From contig VBJT01000026.1 in the NCBI GenBank assembly GCA_005880075.1, positions 14,877 to 20,104 on the forward strand: DNA of 5,228 bases. The letters run 5' to 3'. The position numbers and the translations under genes are program-made. This stretch comes from Chloroflexota bacterium (lineage in GTDB: Bacteria; Chloroflexota; Dehalococcoidia; SM23-28-2; RBG-16-64-32). Of this stretch, positions 1 through 4,934 are shown piece after piece (within the stretch, counting starts at the first letter, position 1; every line of letters starts with the position of its first letter). The notes under the pieces were generated by a model. That model saw nothing but the letters and a program-made list of their open reading frames with translations, was not told the origin of the DNA and ran no database searches.

Positions 1-565
1 ACTCGAGATTCACCTGGTGGACGATGCCGGCGCCGGGCGGAACGACACGGAAGTTGCTGAACGACTCCTGGGCCCACCGCAGGAACCCGTAACGTTCGCC
101 GTTGCGCTCATATTCGTGCGCCACGTTGATGCGGAAGGCATCGGCCATGCCGAAGGCGTCGACCTGCACCGAATGGTCGACGACGAGGTCGACGGGAAAG
201 AGCGGGTTGACGCGCTGCGGATCGCCATTCCGGCGAGCTACTTCAGAGCGAAGGGCAGCGAGATCGGCAACGACGGGGATGCCGGTGAGGTCCTGGAGGA
301 GCACGCGCGCCGGCAGGAAGGGCAGTTCGCGCGGGGACAGCGCGCCGGGCGACCAGGACGCGAGCCCGCGGATGTCGTCCTCTGTGACGATGAGACCGTC
401 GAGGCGGCGGAGGAGGTTCTCGAGGAGCACGCGGACGGAGAAAGGCAAGCGGTGGATGTCGGTGAGGCCGAGTTCAGCGAGGCGGTGGAGGCGGTAGTAG
501 GAGACGGGGCCGGCGGATGTTTCCAGGTTCGCGAGAGCGCCGAGAGGGTCATTCGGGTTCGTCAT
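1..565 (-). CDS. acnA: Aconitate hydratase A, N-terminal part (runs off left edge)
   Basis: Aconitase interconverts citrate and isocitrate in the TCA cycle in the cytoplasm, using a [4Fe-4S] cluster. The reverse strand from the ATG at 565-563 is open to the window edge (188 complete codons). It shows the typical aconitase A N-terminus in order: LPFSVRVLLENLLRR (about 40-54), a PARVLLQDLTGIPVVADLAA block (about 85-104), NPLFPVDLVVDHSVQVD (about 120-136), and ERNGERYGFLRWAQ followed by NFRVVPPGAGIVHQVNLE at the edge. These blocks are specific to the AcnA/IRP branch rather than AcnB. The cluster-binding cysteines lie in the missing part, so catalytic integrity cannot be judged. A purine-rich GGGGAAG (574-580, read on the minus strand) sits 8 bases before the ATG. 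The gene is divergent from the small Lrp-like gene across a 102-bp spacer. The family call is very secure; only the 3' end is missing. Confidence 0.96.
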   Translation of the reverse strand, partial: MTNPNDPLGALANLETSAGPVSYYRLHRLAELGLTDIHRLPFSVRVLLENLLRRLDGLIVTEDDIRGLASWSPGALSPRELPFLPARVLLQDLTGIPVVADLAALRSEVARRNGDPQRVNPLFPVDLVVDHSVQVDAFGMADAFRINVAHEYERNGERYGFLRWAQESFSNFRVVPPGAGIVHQVNLE

Positions 566-593
566 GGTGGTTTCTTCCCCATTCTACGCCTCG

Positions 594-622
594 TGGCGAA
601 CGGCCGGCACGTGTCGTATAAT
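594..622 (+). promoter_or_regulatory. Probable sigma-70 promoter of the Lrp-like gene
   Basis: A perfect TATAAT -10 box lies at 617-622 in the acnA/Lrp-like divergent spacer. At the ideal 17-base spacing the -35 position (594-599, TGGCGA) matches the consensus at only 3 of 6 positions. The predicted start, near 629, would give a leader of roughly 40 bases before the ATG at 668. The -10 match is seen directly; promoter function is inferred. Confidence 0.6.
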
Positions 623-654
623 GCGCGAAACTTGCACCCGACCGCCGGAGCGTT

Positions 655-660
655 AAGGAG
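655..660 (+). promoter_or_regulatory. Ribosome binding site of the Lrp-like gene
   Basis: AAGGAG lies 7 bases before the ATG at 668. It decides the start: the reading frame stays open upstream to about position 17, but that extension is antisense to acnA, while this site and the TATAAT box both point to 668. Confidence 0.8.
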
Positions 661-667
661 CACCCAA

Positions 668-904
668 ATGGCTGTTAAAGCATACGTTCTCGTGGTGACA
701 GACCCTACGAAGACGAAGCACGTCCACGACGAGATATCGAAGGTGCCGCATATCGTCGAGCTGCACGAGGTGATGGGCCCGTATGACATCGTCGTCGAGA
801 TAGAGGTCGAGACGTTGCAGGACATCCCGACGATCCTAGGCGAGAAAATACGGACGATAGACGGCATTCAGAGCACGACGAGCCTCGTGACGCTGCCGGA
901 CTGA
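668..904 (+). CDS. Stand-alone Lrp/AsnC ligand-binding (RAM) domain protein
   Basis: This 78-residue protein consists only of the regulation-of-amino-acid-metabolism (RAM, AsnC_trans_reg) domain of the Lrp/AsnC family. The pattern is clear: a first strand AYVLVVTDP, an amphipathic helix with KHVHDEISKVPHIVELHEV, the hallmark GPYDIVVEIEVETL turn-strand (about 38-51), a second helix (IPTILGEKIRTIDGI) and the last strand STTSLVTL. Full Lrp proteins of about 150 residues carry an N-terminal helix-turn-helix, which is absent, so this protein should not bind DNA itself. Known stand-alone RAM proteins form dimers and higher oligomers and bind amino acids or related effectors; here the ligand is unknown. 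The start is fixed by AAGGAG 7 bases upstream and a TATAAT box about 45 bases upstream. It is divergent from acnA and precedes an aldo/keto reductase that has its own promoter, so it may be monocistronic. Family assignment is firm; the biological role is not. Confidence 0.9.
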   Translation: MAVKAYVLVVTDPTKTKHVHDEISKVPHIVELHEVMGPYDIVVEIEVETLQDIPTILGEKIRTIDGIQSTTSLVTLPD

Positions 905-938
905 CGGCAAACCCGCAAGCCCGCAAGCCATGCCCCTT

Positions 939-947
939 TGGTATACT
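939..947 (+). promoter_or_regulatory. Extended -10 promoter of the aldo/keto reductase gene
   Basis: TGG followed directly by TATACT (942-947) forms an extended -10 element (TGn-TATACT). No good -35 is seen at 17 bases upstream, as often accepted for extended -10 promoters. The predicted start near 954 gives a leader of about 28 bases. A 7-bp inverted repeat (919-925 and 947-953) brackets the box. Confidence 0.5.
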
Positions 948-968
948 GCGGGCCGGTTCATCACATCG

Positions 969-976
969 AAGGAGGT
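969..976 (+). promoter_or_regulatory. Strong ribosome binding site of the aldo/keto reductase gene
   Basis: AAGGAGGT is a near-perfect anti-Shine-Dalgarno match 5 bases before the ATG at 982, the strongest ribosome site in the window. It suggests efficient translation and fixes the start. Confidence 0.85.
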
Positions 977-981
977 CATAA

Positions 982-2025
982 ATGTCGTCGAGAGGACTGC
1001 GCAAACTGGGCCGCTCCGGACTACAGGTATCGCCGCTGTGTTTGGGGACGATCAACTTTGGTAACGAGCAGTTCGGTTGCGATGAAGAAACGTCGATCGG
1101 AATCATAAATGCCTACCTCGACGGCGGGCACAACTTCATCGACACGGCGAATGTGTACTCGGGCACAAAGTCGGAAACGATCGTCGGGAAGGCAGTGAAG
1201 AGCCGGCGGGACAACGTCGTGATCGCGACGAAGGCTGCGTCGCCCCTCGGCCCGGGAGTGTTTGAGGGCGGGACGAGCCGCAAGCACCTGCGGCGGGCGG
1301 TCGAGGACAGCCTGCGGCGGCTGGACACCGACTACATCGACCTCTACCAGATGCACCGCTACGACGAGAATACGCCGCTTGAGGAGACATTGAGCACGCT
1401 GAGGGACTTCGTGCGCGAGGGGAAGGTGCGGTACATCGGCGTGTCGAACTGGCCTGTGTCACAGATCGTGGAGGCGGCGACGATCACGCAGATGAAGGGC
1501 TGGGAGCCGCTGATCAGCCTCCAGCCGCAGTACAGCATCCTGGCCCGCGACATCGAGGTTGAGATCGTGCCGGTGTGCCAGCGGTTCGGCATGGGGATCA
1601 TTCCGTGGAGCCCGCTGGGCGGTGGGATGCTCACCGGGAAATACAAGAAGGGCGAGGAACCGAGCGAGGGCACGCGGTTTGCCGCACCCGGGCCGTTCCA
1701 ACAAATCTGGCGAGCACGGGCACTGAGCGAGCGCAACCACGCGATCATGGAGGTCCTGCTGGAAGAGGCCGCCAAGCTCGACATCTCGCCGATCGCGCTG
1801 GCCTTGTCGTGGAACCTGTCGCGGCCGGGTGTGGTCGCGCCGATCATCGGGCCGAAGAGCGTGAAGCAGCTCGAGGACAACCTGGCGGCACTCGACGTAA
1901 CACTGCCTGCGGAGACGGTGGAGCGAATCGACGCGGCGAGCGAGCCGCGCTATCCGTACCCGCACGACTTCCTGCGGATGGCGCGGCAGATGACGGCGCA
2001 GATGCAGGCACAGGCGAGGAGTTAG
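982..2025 (+). CDS. Aldo/keto reductase, NADPH-dependent type
   Basis: This 347-residue protein is a typical full-length aldo/keto reductase: a cytoplasmic (alpha/beta)8-barrel oxidoreductase that reduces carbonyls to alcohols with NAD(P)H. Visible motifs are LGRSGLQVSPLCLGTINFG at 9-27, FIDTANVYSGTKSE at 52-65, VVIATKA at 79-85, LYQMHRYDENTPLEETL at 121-137, GKVRYIGVSNW at 147-157, QPQYSIL at 181-187, IIPWSPLGGGMLTGKY at 206-221, and the cofactor-binding IIGPKSVKQLEDNLAAL at 288-304. The catalytic tetrad is intact: Asp54, Tyr59, Lys84 and His125. The GPKS...QLEDN segment is the usual adenosine-phosphate-binding loop and favours NADPH. The sequence resembles the sugar-reductase/Kv-beta-like branch (YajO, YhdN/GSP69), but substrate cannot be told from sequence. 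A Met/Gln-rich tail (333-347) follows the last helix. It has its own extended -10 promoter and ribosome site, and converges on the minus-strand operon after a 35-base gap. Confidence 0.94.
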   Translation: MSSRGLRKLGRSGLQVSPLCLGTINFGNEQFGCDEETSIGIINAYLDGGHNFIDTANVYSGTKSETIVGKAVKSRRDNVVIATKAASPLGPGVFEGGTSRKHLRRAVEDSLRRLDTDYIDLYQMHRYDENTPLEETLSTLRDFVREGKVRYIGVSNWPVSQIVEAATITQMKGWEPLISLQPQYSILARDIEVEIVPVCQRFGMGIIPWSPLGGGMLTGKYKKGEEPSEGTRFAAPGPFQQIWRARALSERNHAIMEVLLEEAAKLDISPIALALSWNLSRPGVVAPIIGPKSVKQLEDNLAALDVTLPAETVERIDAASEPRYPYPHDFLRMARQMTAQMQAQARS

Positions 2026-2042
2026 GCGGATAGGCGAGACAC

Positions 2043-2061
2043 GCGGGTGGCCCGGCACCGC
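2043..2061. terminator. Possible short hairpin between convergent genes
   Basis: In the 35-base gap between the convergent aldo/keto reductase and ABM-like genes, GGTG (2046-2049) pairs with CACC (2056-2059) around a GCCCGG loop. The stem extends by two pairs (2043-2044 with 2060-2061) if G2045 is bulged. No T tract follows on either strand, so intrinsic termination is doubtful. Only its position favours a bidirectional terminator. Confidence 0.22.
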
Positions 2062-2345
2062 TATATGGAAGCGACGACTTCCACAACCTCGATGCGGGTG
2101 ATTGTTACCCCCGGCCGGGGAGTCATCCCGACCTGGAGCCTACCGCCAACCGCCTCCGCCTGCTCGTGTGTTTCGTATACCGCCACCATGAAGCCGGTGC
2201 CTGCCGGGTCGTTCGTCGCGAAGACACCGGAGTGAAACCCGGGCGTCCGCTTCATCGCGGGCGCCAGCTCTTCGCGCAGACCCCTGATGCGGTCTTGGCG
2301 CGCTTCGCCGCTGTTCGCTACTTCGACGAATACGCCGTAGAGCAC
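2061..2345 (-). CDS. Small dimeric alpha/beta-barrel (ABM-like) protein
   Basis: This 94-residue protein begins MLYGVFVEVA and continues with a charged helix (about 13-33, ending APAMKRTPGF), a strand HSGVFATND, a hydrophobic strand GFMVAVYET (51-59), a short helix EQAEAV and a final strand ITRIEVVEVVA. This is the beta-alpha-beta-beta-alpha-beta order of the ferredoxin-like dimeric alpha/beta-barrel proteins (antibiotic biosynthesis monooxygenase and stress-responsive barrel relatives), including the PGF turn after helix 1. Members range from heme- or quinone-modifying enzymes to proteins with no known activity; nothing here fixes a substrate. The start is GTG at 2345-2343, only two bases after the TAA stop of the biotin carrier gene. 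GGAGAG at 2355-2360, inside that gene, lies 9 bases upstream, so translation is probably coupled. It is the last gene of the minus-strand operon. The fold call is moderate and the function is open. Confidence 0.72.
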   Translation of the reverse strand: MLYGVFVEVANSGEARQDRIRGLREELAPAMKRTPGFHSGVFATNDPAGTGFMVAVYETHEQAEAVGGRLQVGMTPRPGVTITRIEVVEVVASI

Positions 2346-2347
2346 CG

Positions 2348-2857
2348 TTAGCCGCTCTCCACGGGTTCGAACTGGACGAGGAGGTCGCCTTCGGAGACGC
2401 GGCCGCCGGGGGCGACGGCGACGTCTTTGATCTTGCCGGACATGGGGGCAGCGATCTCGTTTTCCATTTTCATCGCCTCGATGACGAGGAGGATGTCGCC
2501 CTCGCTGACCGTTTCGCCGGGTTTGACGTTGACCTTGATGACGCGGCCGGTCATCTGGGCGGTGACCGCCCCTGCGGCCGCGGGCGAAGTCTTCTTCGCG
2601 GCGGTCTTCGGGCGGGGGCGAGCGCCTGCGCGGCCCTTGACCTCGACTTCGTACTCCTTGGCGTCAACCAGGAGCTTGACGGGACCTTCGTCCGGCAGGT
2701 CTTGCGGAAGCTGGACGGCGAACGGTTTTTCGTTCACGTAGACGGTGGCAATGTTGCCGTTGCGGACGACGCGGACGGCGTAGTCGGTGCCGACGACGTT
2801 CATGGAGTCCGTGCCGGGCTGGATTTCGAACTCCTGGTCGGCGATGAGGAGCTTCAT
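2348..2857 (-). CDS. Biotin carboxyl carrier protein (1.3S-like subunit)
   Basis: This 169-residue protein carries the covalently bound biotin that shuttles a carboxyl group between partner active sites. Its C-terminal biotinyl domain (about 98-166) begins VTAQMTGRVIKVNVKPGETV, contains the biotinylation signature EAMKMEN with the acceptor Lys130, and ends AAPMSGKIKDVAVAPGGRVSEGDLLVQFE. A flexible Ala/Pro/Lys/Arg-rich linker (about 76-97) joins it to an N-terminal beta-rich region (1-75). There KLLIADQEFEI (2-12) and KLLVDAKEYEV (61-71) look like two copies of one beta-hairpin unit. The start is the ATG at 2857, but no convincing Shine-Dalgarno lies before it; the gap to the upstream carboxyltransferase (58 bases) holds heptamer repeats and an inverted repeat. 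Its neighbours, a 5S-like and a 12S-like carboxyltransferase, are its expected partners. It could serve a transcarboxylase or a split carboxylase. Biotin carrier identity is very secure; the exact complex is inferred. Confidence 0.93.
   Translation of the reverse strand: MKLLIADQEFEIQPGTDSMNVVGTDYAVRVVRNGNIATVYVNEKPFAVQLPQDLPDEGPVKLLVDAKEYEVEVKGRAGARPRPKTAAKKTSPAAAGAVTAQMTGRVIKVNVKPGETVSEGDILLVIEAMKMENEIAAPMSGKIKDVAVAPGGRVSEGDLLVQFEPVESG
2355..2360 (-). promoter_or_regulatory. Ribosome binding site of the ABM-like gene, inside the carrier gene
   Basis: GGAGAG read on the minus strand lies 9 bases before the GTG at 2345, within the last codons of the biotin carrier gene. It supports the GTG start and translational coupling. 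Confidence 0.55.
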
Positions 2858-2859
2858 GG

Positions 2860-2915
2860 GAAGCGAAGGAGCAAGGAGCTAGCAGCCAGGAGCACGGGAG
2901 AATTCGGATCGCTTC
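2860..2915 (-). repeat. Degenerate 7-base tandem repeats flanked by a 7-bp inverted repeat
   Basis: The gap between the 5S-like stop (2916-2918) and the biotin carrier start (2857) is filled with structure. Read on the plus strand, 2866-2900 splits into five heptamers: AAGGAGC, AAGGAGC, TAGCAGC, CAGGAGC and ACGGGAG. GAAGCGA at 2860-2866 and TCGCTTC at 2909-2915 form a perfect 7-bp inverted repeat whose outer ends lie next to the stop codon of one gene and three bases from the start codon of the next. A transcript hairpin here could affect translation or processing; that is inference. Confidence 0.55.
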
Positions 2916-4391
2916 TCATCGGCGCATCAGGCGCCGACGGCCGGCCATCTTCCAGGGGCTTCCGCTATCTCGCAGGGCTGCGCCGTCGTGGGCGGGAGCG
3001 GCGTGGCGGTGGTCCTGGGAGAGGGCGGCGGCGATGGCGGCGACGACTTCGGGCTCAAGGCCGTCGCCGGCCTCGCGCCATTCGAAGAATTCACGGGCGA
3101 CGGGCGGGAAGAGGACGTACGAGAGGACGTCCTCTTCGGAGTGAGCGAGGGGGCCGATCTCGGCCTTCGCCTTCTCGAGTTCGGGTTTAATCTGGTCGGC
3201 GGGGCGGCCGGTGATGGGCTCGGCGTCCGATGCGATCTTCTTGCGGACGGCTTCGCTGATTGGCGCCGGGGTCTGCCCGTACTGGCCGAGGACGACGGCG
3301 CGCGTCTCCTTCGAGACCTGCTTGTAGCGTTCGCCGCGAACGACGTTGAGGACGGCCTGGCTGCCGACGATCTGGCTCGTCGGCGTGACGAGCGGCGGGT
3401 AGCCGAGGTCGGCTCGGACTCGGGGAATCTCGTCGAGGACCTCCTTGATGCGGTCGGCCGCGCCCATCTCCCGCAGCTGCGAGACGAGGTTCGAGATCAT
3501 GCCGCCGGGCACCTGGTGGAGCAGCACCCCGGCGTCTACCCGGACGTTGCCCTCGAAGGCGGCGTACTTTTTGCGCACCTCGCCGAAGTAGTCGGCCAGG
3601 TGCGCGAGCTGCTCGAGGTCGAGCTTCGGATCGTGCTCGGTGCCCTCGAAGGTGGCAACGAGCGATTCGGTCGGCGGCTGTGATGTGCCCTGCGAGAGCG
3701 TCGAGAGCGCGCAGTCGATGACGTCGAGGCCGGCTTCGACAGCTTTGACGTACGACATCTCGGCCATGCCGCTGGTGCAGTGGCAGTGGAGCTGGACAGG
3801 GATGTTCACGACTTCCTTGATGCTCTTGACGATGGTGAAGGCGTCGTAGGGATGGAGGAGGCCGGCCATGTCCTTCAGGCAGATCGAGTCGGAGCCCATG
3901 TCGACGAGCTGTTTGGCCTGCTTCGCGTACATGTCCGGCGTGTGGACGGGACTGATCGTGTAGCAGACGGTGCCCTGCGCGTGGCCGCCGGCCTTCTTGA
4001 CGGCCTTGATGGCTGTCTCGAGGTTGCGGAGATCGTTGACGGCGTCAAAGATGCGGAAGATGTCCATGCCGTTCTTGACGGCGAGCTGGCAGAACTTCTC
4101 GACGACGTCATCGGCATAGTGGCGGTAGCCGACGACGTTCTGGCCGCGGAGGAGCATTTGGAGGGGCGTCTTCTTGAAGCGCTTCTTGAGCTCGCGCAGG
4201 CGCTCCCAGGGGTCCTCGCGGAGGAAGCGGAGGGCGGTGTCGAACGTAGCGCCACCCCAGACCTCGACGCTGTGGAAGCCGGCGTCGTCCATCTCGGGGG
4301 AGATGGGGAGCATGTCTTCGGTGCGCATGCGGGTCGCGAGCAGCGACTGGTGGCCGTCGCGCATCGTGGTGTCGGTGATTTTGATGGTCAT
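2916..4391 (-). CDS. pycB: Carboxyltransferase subunit of OadA / pyruvate carboxylase B / transcarboxylase 5S type
   Basis: This 491-residue protein moves carboxyl groups between carboxybiotin and pyruvate/oxaloacetate. The HMGL-like TIM barrel (about 4-265) begins ITDTTMRDGHQSLLATRMR, with Asp12 as expected metal ligand, followed by VEVWGGATFD (42-51), LLRGQNVVGYRHY (80-92), FRIFDAVND (112-120), ICLKDMAGLL (170-179) with Lys173 at the position of the carboxylated lysine, and QLHCHCTSGMA (200-210) with metal-binding His202 and His204. The PYC/OADA helper domain follows (about 280-440: VPGGMISNLVSQL, YPPLVTPTSQIVGSQAV, then SYVLFPPVAREFFE). There is no fused biotin domain; the separate carrier downstream supplies it. 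The length is close to the 5S subunit of propionibacterial transcarboxylase. An unusual tail (about 446-491) ends SPWKMAGRRRLMRR. The ATG overlaps the stop of the upstream membrane-protein gene by four bases (ATGA, 4388-4391), implying coupled translation. Oxaloacetate decarboxylase alpha is the main alternative name; the fold and active site are secure. Confidence 0.95.
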   Translation of the reverse strand: MTIKITDTTMRDGHQSLLATRMRTEDMLPISPEMDDAGFHSVEVWGGATFDTALRFLREDPWERLRELKKRFKKTPLQMLLRGQNVVGYRHYADDVVEKFCQLAVKNGMDIFRIFDAVNDLRNLETAIKAVKKAGGHAQGTVCYTISPVHTPDMYAKQAKQLVDMGSDSICLKDMAGLLHPYDAFTIVKSIKEVVNIPVQLHCHCTSGMAEMSYVKAVEAGLDVIDCALSTLSQGTSQPPTESLVATFEGTEHDPKLDLEQLAHLADYFGEVRKKYAAFEGNVRVDAGVLLHQVPGGMISNLVSQLREMGAADRIKEVLDEIPRVRADLGYPPLVTPTSQIVGSQAVLNVVRGERYKQVSKETRAVVLGQYGQTPAPISEAVRKKIASDAEPITGRPADQIKPELEKAKAEIGPLAHSEEDVLSYVLFPPVAREFFEWREAGDGLEPEVVAAIAAALSQDHRHAAPAHDGAALRDSGSPWKMAGRRRLMRR

Positions 4392-4927
4392 GGGCGTATG
4401 TCCGTCGTAGTCGCCATCGACAATTCTCTTCGTTGTCGCATCAACAATAGTCCGCTAAGCGTCGCCACGGCTAACCCAACACACACTATCGTCGGTAGAG
4501 CGGCAGTAGCATCGCCATGGGCAAAGCCAGAAACGCTGCCCGAGGATCCCGCCCGAGAAATCGGTTCCGTGAACTTCAGAGAAAGGTCGTAAGCAGCGAT
4601 GCCGAAGGCTAACACGCCACTCATCAGCAGCGAGAGGACTGCAGTCCACGGTCTATCAGGGCCAAGTAGGGCGATGCCCGATATCACCGCGATCACTGCG
4701 CCAGCGGTCGCGACCAGATACCCATCTCCAAAGCCTGCGACCGCTTCAACGTCGAAGCCATGGGCCTTCCAGGTGATCGGCAGGGCTGCCCCTTCGGCCT
4801 GTGGAAGGCCTTTGGCGTCGAATCTGTAGGTGACCCATGGCAGAAAGGCGCATAGTACGAGAACGACGCCCCCGATCCCACAGGCAGTCAGTAGCCACCT
4901 GTCATTTATTGTCGATAGCTTTTTCAT
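4388..4927 (-). CDS. Unrecognised four-helix membrane protein inside the biotin operon
   Basis: I do not recognise a named family. The 179-residue product has four clear hydrophobic segments: about 11-33 (ending CAFLPWV), 70-89, 94-113 and 141-163. Positive charges at the N-terminus (KK, Arg10), in the tight loop 90-93 (PDRP) and after the last helix (RQRR, 164-167) place both termini and the middle loop in the cytoplasm, with outer loops at 34-69 and 114-140. The LPW motif after helix 1 and the GFGDG just before helix 2 recall small hypothetical membrane proteins of high-GC bacteria. It starts 7 bases after the stop of the MmdA/PccB-like gene, with only a weak, too-close AGGCGG upstream, and its TGA overlaps the next gene's ATG. 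Codon use is unlike its neighbours: 9 of the first 23 codons end in A or T, against 1 of 23 in the next gene. It is neither the roughly 10-helix beta subunit nor the one-helix gamma subunit of sodium-pumping decarboxylases. Confidence 0.82.
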   Translation of the reverse strand: MKKLSTINDRWLLTACGIGGVVLVLCAFLPWVTYRFDAKGLPQAEGAALPITWKAHGFDVEAVAGFGDGYLVATAGAVIAVISGIALLGPDRPWTAVLSLLMSGVLAFGIAAYDLSLKFTEPISRAGSSGSVSGFAHGDATAALPTIVCVGLAVATLSGLLLMRQRRELSMATTTDIRP

Positions 4928-4934
4928 CGCCCGC

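Noticed and set aside
581..586. TAGAAT on the minus strand as the acnA -10 box
   Set aside because: The hexamer is close to consensus, but no reasonable -35 lies at 17-18 bases upstream and the predicted leader would be only about 9 bases. It is too weak to list as a promoter.
608..613. CACGTG palindrome upstream of the Lrp-like gene
   Set aside because: A single 6-bp palindrome in GC-rich DNA is expected by chance and has no extended symmetry around it.
17..667. Long in-frame upstream extension of the Lrp-like gene (open from 17)
   Set aside because: It is antisense to acnA, whose aconitase motifs are unmistakable. The Lrp-like gene has a TATAAT box and AAGGAG directly before the ATG at 668, and the extension has a low-complexity Glu/Ala/Val/Arg-rich sequence typical of an antisense frame.
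1459..2058. Minus-strand open frame of 199 codons
   Set aside because: It is antisense to the aldo/keto reductase; the Arg/His/Pro-rich translation is typical of a shadow frame.
2988..3683. Plus-strand open frame of 231 codons
   Set aside because: It is antisense to the conserved C-terminal half of the 5S-like carboxyltransferase; its Gly/Asp/Leu/Val-rich translation shows no family features.
3780..4592. Plus-strand open frame of 270 codons
   Set aside because: It is antisense to the 5S-like carboxyltransferase and the membrane-protein gene, has a biased Val/Glu/Asp/Leu composition expected from the opposite strand of high-GC genes, and has no recognisable domain.
4388..4927. Membrane protein as the gamma or beta subunit of a sodium-pumping oxaloacetate/methylmalonyl-CoA decarboxylase
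   Set aside because: The gamma/delta subunits have one membrane helix and the beta subunits about ten; four helices and the absence of any recognisable beta-subunit motif do not fit either.
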